Shown: piece by piece, positions 43,320 through 52,600 of the stretch
Position numbering within the stretch: the stretch's first letter is position 1
Layout of the letters: each line of letters starts with the position of its first letter
Translations under genes and position numbers: made by a program
The notes under the pieces: generated by a model
Told to the model about the DNA's origin: nothing
The model's database searches: none
Seen by the model: the letters and a program-made list of their open reading frames with translations, nothing else
NCBI RefSeq assembly: GCF_021401125.1
Contig: NZ_JACBFQ010000005.1
Location: forward strand, 62,001-126,000
From: Xanthobacter sp. NM-59
Lineage (GTDB): Bacteria; Pseudomonadota; Alphaproteobacteria; Rhizobiales; Xanthobacteraceae
DNA: 64,000 nt
Reading direction: 5' to 3'

Positions 43320-43889
43320 GGTCTTGGTGTTCTTTCCTGTCTTCGGCGCGAGGGGATTGCATCGAGCCAAGGGCGGCGGATCGGGACGACAGATCGGAGC
43401 CTCCACTTACACTCGCGTGGTTCCGCTCCGCCCATTGGCCCGCGAAAGCCGCAGACCCGAGCCTAATGCCAGGCCGGGTTCTACAAACTCCTGACCAGAG
43501 GAGCCGAACCTCTTGAGGCGAGGTGAGGCTTACTTTCGGTTTGTGATGGATTGCCACGCCCCCAAGAAGGAAAACTGTTCGATCCCCACCCCTTAAAAGT
43601 CAAATACGGGATTCTCCGCACTGTTTTTTGTCGAACCGGATTTTCGCCCAATGCGAGGAGAGCACAAGCTCTACAATCAAAAATAAGTACCATCATAGGG
43701 AATGCCAAGGTCCCGCCGATACCATTCGCCCCCATTGATGCACAATAATACCACCCGCCGCAGCAGATCCGGACCGGTCAGATTTTTTCATTTCATTCCC
43801 GGAGTGAATCCTCGTTGACCCTGCGGCGAGCACAGTTCTTCCATACGCGCTGATGAAATCCGCCCGCGTGTCAGGACGCAGTCGAGACG
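43320..43889. other. Divergent intergenic region, no gene seen
   Basis: About 570 bp between the EAL operon (minus) and the receiver/kinase operon (plus). A fairly AT-rich patch at 43580-43800 probably holds promoters. The short minus-strand frame at 43481-43735 has no ribosome binding site or domain. Confidence 0.4.
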
Positions 43890-44270
43890 ATGAGCCATCT
43901 ACTGGTCGTGGACGACGAGCCCGATTTTCTCGAGGAACTGGCGGAATCCCTTGCCTTGCGGGGACTTCCCACCGTCTGCGTGCGGCGGGCCGCGGACGCC
44001 GTCGAAGCCGTTGGCGCCAATCGCGACATTTCAATCGTCATCACCGACATCCGCATGCCGGACATGGACGGCGTCTCCCTGATCGAGGCGCTGAAGATCG
44101 CCTTTCCCGACCGGCATATGAAATTCGTGGTGATGACGGGGCATGCCTCCGAGGAGGACATTCGCCGCGCCGAGGCCGCCGGGGCCGCCGCCTGCTTCCC
44201 CAAGCCGTTCGCGCTCGAACCGTTCTGCGAGGTGCTCGTGAAGCTGGGGGGCCGCGATGGACGGTCGTGA
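43890..44270 (+). CDS. Single-domain response regulator
   Basis: A 126-residue receiver domain only: LLVVDDEPDFLEELAESLAL with the acidic pair, IVITDIRMPDMDGVSLIEAL with the phospho-acceptor Asp, FVVMTGHASEED with the Thr, and AACFPKPFALEPF with the conserved Lys-Pro. No output domain is present, so it may act as a phosphate shuttle or through protein contacts. It overlaps the histidine kinase gene by 14 bp, so the two are translationally coupled and are probably cognate partners. Confidence 0.9.
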   Translation: MSHLLVVDDEPDFLEELAESLALRGLPTVCVRRAADAVEAVGANRDISIVITDIRMPDMDGVSLIEALKIAFPDRHMKFVVMTGHASEEDIRRAEAAGAAACFPKPFALEPFCEVLVKLGGRDGRS

Positions 44271-46371
44271 TGACAGCCCGCCGCTGCGGAGCTTTCTGAA
44301 CCCGGTCACGCTGCTGCTCGCGGCGCTGCTGATCCTGGTCGGCTGTCTGCCGTTCGCAGCCGCAGTGACCCTTTACAGCCTCCACAGCCAGACGGAGGTT
44401 CACAGGGCGACGGACAGCGCGGCCAAGATGGCCAAGCTTCTGCTGCACAGCTTCGAACGCTCCATTGAGCCCATCGACGCCCTGCTTCAGAATTTCGCCA
44501 ATACATTCGACGCCAACTGGACTCCACTTCAAGCGTACGAGGCGCTGAAGGAAGTCAAGCTGCCCACCTCCATTGTGCAACTCGCAGTGGTGGACAAGGA
44601 TGGAATACTGATTGCCAGCAACCTCGCCGAGCCCAGTGGAAAGCCCGTAGACCTGAAGGACCGCGAGCATATTCGCGTCCACATGCAGCGCAATTCGGCC
44701 CTTGGAGAGCTCTTTATCAGCAAGCCTGTCCTGGGACGCGTGTCGAACCTGTGGACGGTGCAGCTGACGCGGCCGCTGAATGATGGAAATGGCGGCTTTG
44801 GCGGTGTCGTCGTCGCTTCCTATGCGATCTCCGACTTCATCGAATATTTCAAGCAGTTGCGGCTTGAGGACAATATGCTGATCGCGCTCGTGGGCGACGA
44901 TGGCATCATTCGCGCCCGTGCGGCCAAGGAGACGAGCTTTGGTGAAGACGTTTCCAACAGCCCCGCCTTCCGGAGCATCATGGGCGCGAAGGAGACAATT
45001 TATGAATTCACGAGCCGGATCGACGGGGTGGAGCGCATCGGCGCCGTCATCCACTCGCAGCGTTACCCCATATCTGTGGTCGTCGCCTATTCGACCGATT
45101 TCGTGCAGCAGCAGACCCGGGATTTCCGAACCGCCATCTGGGGAACGGCGGTGGGGCTGGCCGCGGCCCTGTTGATCCTGGCCCTGCTCGCCAATCGCTA
45201 CATGAGCATGCAGAAGCGGCTCAACGCCCGCGAGCTGGAGGCCCAGGCCCGGCAGCGCGAGGCCGACGTGCTCGGCGCCATCAGCCGCGTTCCGGGCATC
45301 AGCGTCCTGCATGTGGATGAAACCGGCCCCAGCGAAGTCAGCGCCGTGCCCACCACAGCCCTAGCCACCGCCGTGCGCAAATTTGCCGGCAGCGGCCGCT
45401 TCCGGACCCTGGTCGCCGGCCTCAGGGCTCCCCTGATGCGCAACGAGCACCTCAATGACGGCACCCGCGATTGGGAACTGGAAATGGTGGTGGCGCCCAT
45501 CAAGACCCTGACCACCGAGCGCACAAGCCCCGACAAGCGCGAGGTGGTCGTCTTCGCCGTGGACCAGACCCGCCGCCGGATGGAGGAAAACAAGCTCTAC
45601 CAGATGTCGAAGCTCGCCTCCCTGGGCGAGGTCGCCACCGGCCTCGCACACGAGATCAACCAGCCCCTTGGCGTCATCCGCCTTGCCGCCAGCAATGCGC
45701 TGACGGCGATGAAGCAAGGGGTCAAGCTCGACTATGTCACCGCCAAGCTGGATCGCATCATCCTGCAGACCGAGCGGATGAGCCGCATCATCGACCATAT
45801 GCGCATCTTCGGCCGCAAGAGCGATGACGAGCTTCAGCCCTGCAGCCCGGCCGATGCCGTGGCAGGCGCGCTGCAGGTGGTGGGCGCGCAGATCCGGCTC
45901 GACAACATCCGCATGGAAACCCACATCGCGCCGGACGCGCCCAAGGTTCTGTGCCGGCAGGACCAGCTTGAGCAGGTGCTCATCAACCTGCTCCAGAACG
46001 CCCGTGACGCGCTGCTGGACAGCAGTGCGGGGCGCGAGCCGGGCGCGCTGCTGCAGATCACCATCAATGTGTCATGGGATCTCGAGCCCGCCACGGCCAA
46101 GGAGGTGCGCATCGAGGTTTCCGATACGGCCGGGGGCATTCCCGCCGCGATCCTGGAGCGCGTTTTCCAGCCGTTCTTCACCACCAAGCCGCCAGGCAAG
46201 GGCACGGGCCTCGGCCTCTCCGTGAGCTTCGGCATCATCCGCAACCATGGCGGCAATCTGAGCGTGCGCAACGGGCCAGACGGGGCGATCTTCACCATCA
46301 CCCTGCCCACCCTCGCCGGGCGCCCTGCGGACAGCCCCCCGACCGAGGAGGAGGTGGGGGCGGAGGGCTAG
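44257..46371 (+). CDS. Membrane sensor histidine kinase with dCACHE sensor
   Basis: A 704-residue protein. One membrane helix at about residues 15-37 and another at about 287-308 enclose a periplasmic double-CACHE sensor (VVDKDGILIASNLAEPSGKP, DREHIRVHM). After a cytoplasmic linker comes the HisKA domain (LASLGEVATGLAHEINQPLG, phosphorylated His near residue 465) and the HATPase domain (QVLINLLQNARDALL N-box, VSDTAGGIPAAILERVFQPF, GKGTGLGLSVSFGIIRNHGG). CACHE domains usually bind small organic ligands. It is coupled to the single-domain receiver upstream. It lies next to the secretion locus but may serve another pathway. Confidence 0.93.
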   Translation: MDGRDDSPPLRSFLNPVTLLLAALLILVGCLPFAAAVTLYSLHSQTEVHRATDSAAKMAKLLLHSFERSIEPIDALLQNFANTFDANWTPLQAYEALKEVKLPTSIVQLAVVDKDGILIASNLAEPSGKPVDLKDREHIRVHMQRNSALGELFISKPVLGRVSNLWTVQLTRPLNDGNGGFGGVVVASYAISDFIEYFKQLRLEDNMLIALVGDDGIIRARAAKETSFGEDVSNSPAFRSIMGAKETIYEFTSRIDGVERIGAVIHSQRYPISVVVAYSTDFVQQQTRDFRTAIWGTAVGLAAALLILALLANRYMSMQKRLNARELEAQARQREADVLGAISRVPGISVLHVDETGPSEVSAVPTTALATAVRKFAGSGRFRTLVAGLRAPLMRNEHLNDGTRDWELEMVVAPIKTLTTERTSPDKREVVVFAVDQTRRRMEENKLYQMSKLASLGEVATGLAHEINQPLGVIRLAASNALTAMKQGVKLDYVTAKLDRIILQTERMSRIIDHMRIFGRKSDDELQPCSPADAVAGALQVVGAQIRLDNIRMETHIAPDAPKVLCRQDQLEQVLINLLQNARDALLDSSAGREPGALLQITINVSWDLEPATAKEVRIEVSDTAGGIPAAILERVFQPFFTTKPPGKGTGLGLSVSFGIIRNHGGNLSVRNGPDGAIFTITLPTLAGRPADSPPTEEEVGAEG

Positions 46372-46881
46372 CCCTTGCCGCCCCCCACGCGACAGGCAAA
46401 AGAGCAGCCTTCTCGGAGGCCTCACGGCGGCCGAGCCGGCGCCGCGGCGGTTCGGCATCGCCACCATCTCACAGCCGCGGCTTCAGCTGAAGGCGTGATC
46501 CGGCGCGGCCTGTTGCGATAATCCCGGACCGTGAAAGCCAACCCGCCCCCAATGGGCCAGAAGCCCGGCCCGGACGATGCCGAGATCTGAAACTGGGAAT
46601 ATGGCCCATCACGGCCATCGTCGCCTTCGCGAGTAAAGCCACCTCTCGGCGCCAAGACGCCAGCCGCCCAGCCACCAGCCCGCCCAGTCACCAGCCCGCC
46701 GGCCGCCGCAATCGAAGAGCCCGGATTGAAAGCGCCGTCAGCCTGCCGGGCACGCCGAACGCCACAGCGCGAGGCGGATCTGGTCCGAGTCACTACACGG
46801 CCAGCGCCGCCCGGCTGCGACGCGCGCGTAAGGGGCGCCTGGGAGGCGACCCATATCACGGTATTGAATTTTGGAAGAGAG
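46372..46881. other. Intergenic stretch, no gene seen
   Basis: About 510 bp between the histidine kinase gene and tRNA-Gln. Short Pro/Ala/Arg-rich frames occur on both strands without a ribosome binding site or domain. The minus-strand part nearest the tRNA would carry its 3' trailer. Confidence 0.4.
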
Positions 46882-46955
46882 TGGCTGGGGGACCTGGATT
46901 CGAACCAGGATTAACGGAGTCAGAGTCCGCGGTTCTACCGTTGAACTATCCCCCA
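46882..46955 (-). tRNA. tRNA-Gln (CUG anticodon)
   Basis: The minus strand gives a 74-nt cloverleaf starting TGGGGGATAGTTCAACGG and ending CCCCCAGCCA. The acceptor stem is TGGGGGA/TCCCCCA. The D-arm contains AGTTCAACGGTAGAAC. The anticodon stem-loop CGGA-CTCTGAC-TCCG reads CTG. The T-arm TCCTGGTTCGAATCCAGGT has the universal TTCGA. The CCA end is encoded. It decodes CAG, the main Gln codon in this GC-rich genome. Confidence 0.95.
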
Positions 46956-47183
46956 CCATCTCGCCTGCCGCCGCCAGGCCCGAGGGGCTGGAAGAGCGGT
47001 GGTTCGAGGTGTGTGCCCGAAGGCAGGGGCGCTTATTACGCAATTCGCGGGGGGCGGTCCAGCCCCCTTTTGAATAATCCACAGGCTGAGACGCATTCAG
47101 GCGACGCATTGGTGCCATGCAGCAGGCCACCTGTTGCGACGCACCGGATCCGCTTATCTCTGCGTCAGCTTATGGAGTTGAAG

Positions 47184-47393
47184 ATGGCTACGGTTCACGC
47201 GAATGCCCATGAGGGGCATGGTTTCATCGCTCGGGTGGGCGCCGCGATGTCCGAGTTCTTCGCGTCTGTCGCTGATGCGCGCCGCATGGCGGATCGGTTC
47301 GAAAACCCCACCCACCTTGCCAATAGCGAGGCAGAGCGCATGGGTTTGAGCCGTGAGGACGAGCCCCACGCGGTTCTCCATCCCCGCCACTGA
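47184..47393 (+). CDS. Small conserved hypothetical protein (69 aa)
   Basis: A 69-residue soluble protein (MATVHANAHEGHGFIARVGA, AMSEFFASVADARRMADRFE, NPTHLANSEAERMGLSREDE). GGAG lies eight bases before the ATG and a strong terminator follows, so the gene is independent and real. The central FFASVADARRMADRFE helix resembles short rhizobial proteins without known function. Confidence 0.65.
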   Translation: MATVHANAHEGHGFIARVGAAMSEFFASVADARRMADRFENPTHLANSEAERMGLSREDEPHAVLHPRH

Positions 47394-47421
47394 GTTCCAG
47401 CCGGCCCGGCCGGCTCTGAAG

Positions 47422-47455
47422 TTTCGTTTCCTCCCGAGTTTCGTTTCCTCCCGAG
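47422..47455. repeat. Perfect 17-bp tandem duplication
   Basis: Two exact head-to-tail copies of TTTCGTTTCCTCCCGAG, 47422-47438 and 47439-47455, in the 3' region of the 69-aa gene just before its terminator. It is probably a slippage product. Confidence 0.85.
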
Positions 47456-47461
47456 ACTTAT

Positions 47462-47490
47462 CCCGCACATCCATGATGTGCGGGATTTTT
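47462..47490 (+). terminator. Rho-independent terminator
   Basis: A perfect 10-bp stem CCCGCACATC/GATGTGCGGG with loop CAT, followed by ATTTTTCTT. It terminates the 69-aa gene and lies before the convergent pbpC. Confidence 0.9.
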
Positions 47491-47558
47491 CTTGTCTTGC
47501 GCTCAAGCATCGCAATCCTGCCCGGAGCTCGAGCGTTTCCGCGTTTCCTGAAAACGCT

Positions 47559-49676
47559 CTATTCCACCCGCACGGTGACGCTATCGGCCCGGCCGGCCGC
47601 ATCGATGACCGTGATGCGCGCGAAGCCGCGCCCGGCCGGGTTCCAGAACAGCACGCGCCGATCCTGCGCATGGCTCACCGGCTGCCCGTCCACCAGCAAG
47701 GTCAACGGCAGAAGCCCCCCTTCCACCTTCACCGCGAACGGCGACGTTTCGGCATCGGGCGTCTGGCCGTCGTCCCGGACCACGCGGGCCCCATCCGGCG
47801 GGTAGACGACCTGCATGGCTGCGCCGTCGAGCACCCCGCCGAAATGCCGTTGCGGCGGCGGCAGGCGCCCATTGCCCGCCACCAGAGCGCCATGGGGCGC
47901 AGCGCCGAGGGAGGCCGGGCGACGCACGATGCGGGCAAAGGCATCGAACAGCAGGGGAGCTGCCGCGGCGCGCCCCGTCAGATCAGCCACCGGCTGCCCG
48001 TCGGGCCGCCCCACCCACACCGCCACCGTGCGCCGGCCATCGAAGCCCACCGCCCACGAATCGCGGTAGCCGTAAGACGTTCCGGTCTTGAAGGCGATGC
48101 GCCCGCCCAGGGCATTTTCCGGCGCGGGGGTCCCCAGCAGGCACTGGCCCACATACCAGGCAGCCACCGCTCCCACGAGGTGGGCCGGCCGCGGCGTCGT
48201 GACCGCACCGTCGGCACGCCGATACACCAGGGGCTGCGCCTCCCCGCCCCGCGCCAGGGCGGAATAGAGCATGGCGAGGTCGGTCAGGCGGATTCCCACG
48301 CCGCCCAGCCCCATGGGCAAGGCCGGCGCCGCGCCGGCGGGCAATTCCAGCCGCGCGCCCGCATCCTTCAGGCGACTGGCGAGGCGCTGCGGGCCCACCG
48401 CATCCAGAAGGCGCACTGCTGGCACGTTGAGCGACATCTGCAGCGCCTTGCGCACGGACAACGTGCCCTGAAATCCGCGATCGAAATTCTCCGGCCGCCA
48501 GGCACCGAAGCGCACGGGCCGGTCCTCGATCAATGTTTCCGGATGGGCGATGCCATCATCGAACGCCAGCGCATAGATGAAAGGCTTCAAGGTGGAGCCG
48601 GGGGAGCGCACCGCGCGGGCAAGGTCCACCTCGCCGGCGCGCGCGCGATCGGCGAAATCGGCGGAGCCCACATAGGCGCGCACCTCCGCGCCGTCATTGT
48701 CCACCACCACCAGGGCCGCGGAAAGGCCACGGCCGAGCGCCTCGGTGCGCTCGCGCAGCAGGGCTTCCAGACGCTCCTGCAAGGGGGCGTCCAGGGTGAG
48801 GAGATGGCGGGACAGGGCCGGCCGCTCGGCCACCATGTCCTCAGCCAGATGGGGCGCGAGGCGCGGCATGGGCCGGCGCCCGCGAGGCATGGGCTCCGCC
48901 TTCGCCACGCGCGCCTCGTCGGCGGAAATCACGCCGTCATTCAGAAGCCGGTCGAGCACGCGGGCGCGGGCGGCACGGGCCCGCTCCAGGGCGCGGTCGG
49001 GGCGGCGGGCTTCCGGAGACTGGGGCAGCGCCACCAGCAGCGCCATCTCACCCAGGGTCAGCCGGCGCGGCTCCTTGCCGAAATAAGTGAGCGAGGCCCC
49101 CCGCACCCCTTCGATATTGCCGCCATAAGGCGCAAGCGTGAGATAAAGCGAGAGGATCTCCGCCTTGGAGAGCCGCGCTTCCAGCTCCAGCGCCCGGCGC
49201 ATCTGGGCCAGCTTGGCGGAGAGGGTGCGCGGGCGCGGCGGCTCCAGAAGCCGCGCTACCTGCATGGTGAGGGTGGAGCCGCCGGACACCACCCGGCCGG
49301 ACGACAACCCCTGCCAGGCGGCCCGCGCCAGGGCCACCGGATCGATGCCGCCATGGGCCGCGAAGCGCTTGTCCTCATAAGCTTCGATGAGGGCGATGAA
49401 GCGCGGGTCCACATCGTCCACCGTGGCCGCGAGGCGCCAGCGGCCATCGGGCAGCGCGAAGGGGCGCAGCAGGCGCCCCTCCCGATCCACCACCTCCCGC
49501 GAGACGGCCGGATGGGGCGCCGGTGGGGCCGCCGCGCGCAGGCCCGCGAGCCCCGCCACCGCGCCGCCACCGATGAGCGCCACGGCAAGAGCAGTCACCG
49601 CCGCCAGCCGCGCCGCCAATGGAAAGCGCGACGCGCCAGGCACGCCCTTCCGGCTCTCGGGGTGGAGCGGGCTCAT
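47559..49676 (-). CDS. pbpC: Penicillin-binding protein 1C
   Basis: A 705-residue bifunctional cell-wall enzyme. It has an N-terminal membrane anchor (LAAVTALAVALIGGGAVAGL), a GT51 transglycosylase (LIEAYEDKRFAAHGGIDPVA with the catalytic Glu, GGSTLTMQVARLL), a transpeptidase domain with the SxxK motif (SPGSTLKPFIYAL), SLN (QMSLNVPAVR) and KTG (AFKTGTSYGYRD), and a C-terminal BiPBP_C domain (VYPPDGARVV). It acts in the periplasm on peptidoglycan. Its ATG overlaps the stop of the alpha-2-macroglobulin gene by 4 nt, the usual yfhM-pbpC coupling. Confidence 0.95.
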   Translation of the reverse strand: MSPLHPESRKGVPGASRFPLAARLAAVTALAVALIGGGAVAGLAGLRAAAPPAPHPAVSREVVDREGRLLRPFALPDGRWRLAATVDDVDPRFIALIEAYEDKRFAAHGGIDPVALARAAWQGLSSGRVVSGGSTLTMQVARLLEPPRPRTLSAKLAQMRRALELEARLSKAEILSLYLTLAPYGGNIEGVRGASLTYFGKEPRRLTLGEMALLVALPQSPEARRPDRALERARAARARVLDRLLNDGVISADEARVAKAEPMPRGRRPMPRLAPHLAEDMVAERPALSRHLLTLDAPLQERLEALLRERTEALGRGLSAALVVVDNDGAEVRAYVGSADFADRARAGEVDLARAVRSPGSTLKPFIYALAFDDGIAHPETLIEDRPVRFGAWRPENFDRGFQGTLSVRKALQMSLNVPAVRLLDAVGPQRLASRLKDAGARLELPAGAAPALPMGLGGVGIRLTDLAMLYSALARGGEAQPLVYRRADGAVTTPRPAHLVGAVAAWYVGQCLLGTPAPENALGGRIAFKTGTSYGYRDSWAVGFDGRRTVAVWVGRPDGQPVADLTGRAAAAPLLFDAFARIVRRPASLGAAPHGALVAGNGRLPPPQRHFGGVLDGAAMQVVYPPDGARVVRDDGQTPDAETSPFAVKVEGGLLPLTLLVDGQPVSHAQDRRVLFWNPAGRGFARITVIDAAGRADSVTVRVE

Positions 49677-52600
49677 TTGGCGGGGGCCACCTCCACGGTT
49701 CCGCTGCCCGTGCGGGCGAAGCGGTCGGGGCGATACATGTCCTCCACCACCGCCGGCGGATGGGCATAGCGGCCGGGCGAGACCGCGCGCACCACATAAG
49801 CCACCACGAACGGGTCATCCCCCTCCTGGCGCGTCACGGCGGCGACGAAGCGGTCGTCACGGAACTCCACATGGCTGGTCTCGCTGGTCTCGTCGAGCCA
49901 GGCGAAGGCCCCATCCTCGCCCCCCTGCACGAGGTTCGGATTTTCGATCTCGAAACCGGCGGGCAGATAGTCCACCAGCAGGATGTCGGCCAGGGCGCTC
50001 TCGGTCTCGTTCACCTTCAGAACCACCGCGAAGCGCTGGTTCTGGGTGGCCTTGGACGGGTCGGCGGGCTTGCCGTCCAGGGTGTAATAGCGCCGCTCCA
50101 GCTCGAAGCCGCGGGCAATGGCGGGCTCGGGCGCCACCGGCGCGCCATTGATGGAGACGACCACCTTCACCGGCTCCGGCCCGGAATTGCGCACCGTGAG
50201 CGGCGCCCGCTCCAGATCAGCGCGGGAGAGGGTGCGGCCGAACACGCCGCTCTGCGCGGCGCCGTCCACGTCCAGGGCCATGGCCTTGGCGCTGTTGACG
50301 AGAGAGGTGGCGGCCAGGATGAGCCACGCATTCTCCTGGGTGGAGGTGCGCTCGGTGCGCGTGCGCGCCGCGTCCACGCGGGCCAGGGCGATGTCGGCAT
50401 ATTTCTCCATGCCGGCCTCGCGGGCGAGCACGGTGAGCGCCGCCGCATCCCGCAGCACCGAGCCGAAATCGGCCCGGCCCGCCTGCGGGTCGGCGGGCGT
50501 CGCAGGCAGGCCCTCCAGCGCCACGTTGAACACCCGCTCGGCGCGGGTGCGATCGCCCAGCAGGGCCAAGGCGGCCGCCACCTGCCCCTGGGCCAGGGGG
50601 CCGGTGAGGTTCTTCAGCCGGGTGTCGGCGATGTAGCGCAGGTCACCCAGGGGCGCGCGGCCATTGCGGGCCAGCACGTAGAGTGCATAAGCGAGCCCCT
50701 CGGAGCCGGACTGCATTTCCGCCCCCGCCAGGTTCACCGTGTTGCGCAGCCGGTCCAGGGCTAGGTTGAAGGCCTGCTCCGGCACGGCGAAGCCCTTTTC
50801 CTTCGCGCGGGTGAGGAAATCGGCCACATAGGCGTCGAGCCAGGTGTCCTCGCCGCCGGCGGACCACAGGCCGAACGAGCCGTCCGACCCCTGGCGGGCC
50901 ATCAGGCGGGTGACCGAATCGCGGATGCGCCCATCCGCCCCCGGGTCCGGCACGCGGCCGACGAGGGCGGAGAGGTCATTGTAGGAGAGCAGCGGCAGCG
51001 CGCGACTGGTGATCTGCTCGGCGCAGCCATAGGGGTAGCGATCCAGCGCCGCGAGCAGCGCCGGCACGTCGATGGTGCTGTTGGGCGTCACGCTCACCGC
51101 CACTGATCCAGTGCCGGGCAGGACATCGCCCAACAGCGCCTTGGAGAGAGTGAGGCTCTCGCCCGGCGCCAGAGTGCGCACCGTGCGCCGCTCGATCTGC
51201 GGATAAGCGGGCCGCACATTGAGCGCGAAGCTGCGCAGGATCTCCACCCCCTGCCCCGTCAACTTCACGTCGATGGTGGCGGGCCCCACGCTTTTGCCAT
51301 CCACCGCGAGGCGCAGTGCCGTGCGCTGCTTTTCCGCCAGCGTCACCTCGCCGGCCGGTTGCGGAATGGCCGCGGCGCCGGTGGCGGTCACGTCCAGACG
51401 GTAGGTACCTGCGGGAGCCTCCACATTGGCGAGATCAACGGTCAAGGTGGAGCGGTCACCGGAAGCCAGGAAACGCGGCAAGGTGGCGAGCACCACCACC
51501 TTGTCGCGCACCACGACGTCAGTGGAGCCGTGGCCCAGCTTGTCCGCGCTCCAGGCCATGGCCATCAGCCGCACAGTGCCGTCGAAGGCGGGGATGGGGA
51601 AGGAGACGAGGGCCGTGCCATCCGTCGCCACCGGCACGATGCCGGAGAACAGAGCGAGCGGCGCCTGGGTGGGCGGGCTCGCCTGCAGCGCCGCCTCGCC
51701 GCCATCACCACCGGAGCGCAGCCGCCCGGCATTGCCCTGCATACCGTCGATGAGCATGCCGTAAAGATCGCGGATCTCGGGTGACAGCCGGCGCTGGCCG
51801 AAGATGACGGCGTCGGGGGCCGGCGGCTTGAAGCCGGTGAGGTTGAGGATGCCCACATCCACCGCCGCCACCGTCACGAACGCCTTGGCCCCCGGCTCGA
51901 TGCCGGAGATGCGCACGGGAACGGCCAGGGTCTGGTCTGGCCGCATCTCGCCCGGCGGGGAGAGCTCCACCTTCAGGGTGCGGGCGTCGCGGTTCACGGA
52001 GAACCACGCCAAGCCGATGGCCCGGCCCGGCATGCGCCCGGCCGCCACATCCAGCGGACGGTGCAGGAAGGCGACCAGATAGGCGCCCGGGCCCCAATTC
52101 TCCGCCACCTTGAAGCTCACCTTGTTGGCGCCGGGGGAAACGGGCACCACCTTCTGTGCCAGCAGGCCCTCATTCACCACCATCACAGTGGCGGTGCCGG
52201 CGGTGCGGGCGGTGATCGTCGCCTCCAGATTATCGCCGGTGCTGAAGGCCGGGCGGTCCAGGGTCAGTTCCAGCTTGTCGGGGGTGTCGGCCGTGCCGTC
52301 GCCGCCGAAGCCGGATTCGAAGGCCAGGGAAGTCAGCGGCAGGCCATCGCCCGTCACGTCCAGGCGGTAGCGCCCATATTCGGTGGGAACCGCAAGGCGC
52401 GCCGGTCCATCGGCCGGGGTCGCAAGGCGCCCCTCGCCCACGCGGGTCACCACCTTCACCGGCTCGAAGTCCCAGGAGGAGCCCACCTTGTACCACTGGT
52501 AGCGGGTCTCGATCTTGGAGAGGCGCCACGTCAGGCTTGGGGCCGCCAGGGGCTTGTCGTCCACGCCCACCACGGCGACGTCGAAATTCGCGCTCTCCCC

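Noticed and set aside
46882-46955. tRNA-Gln as the attachment site of an integrated island
   Set aside because: No integrase lies next to it and no repeat of its 3' end was noticed; the only integrase relic is 26 kb away.
47478-49769. A 763-codon plus-strand frame opposite pbpC
   Set aside because: No recognisable domain; pbpC on the other strand has all catalytic motifs.
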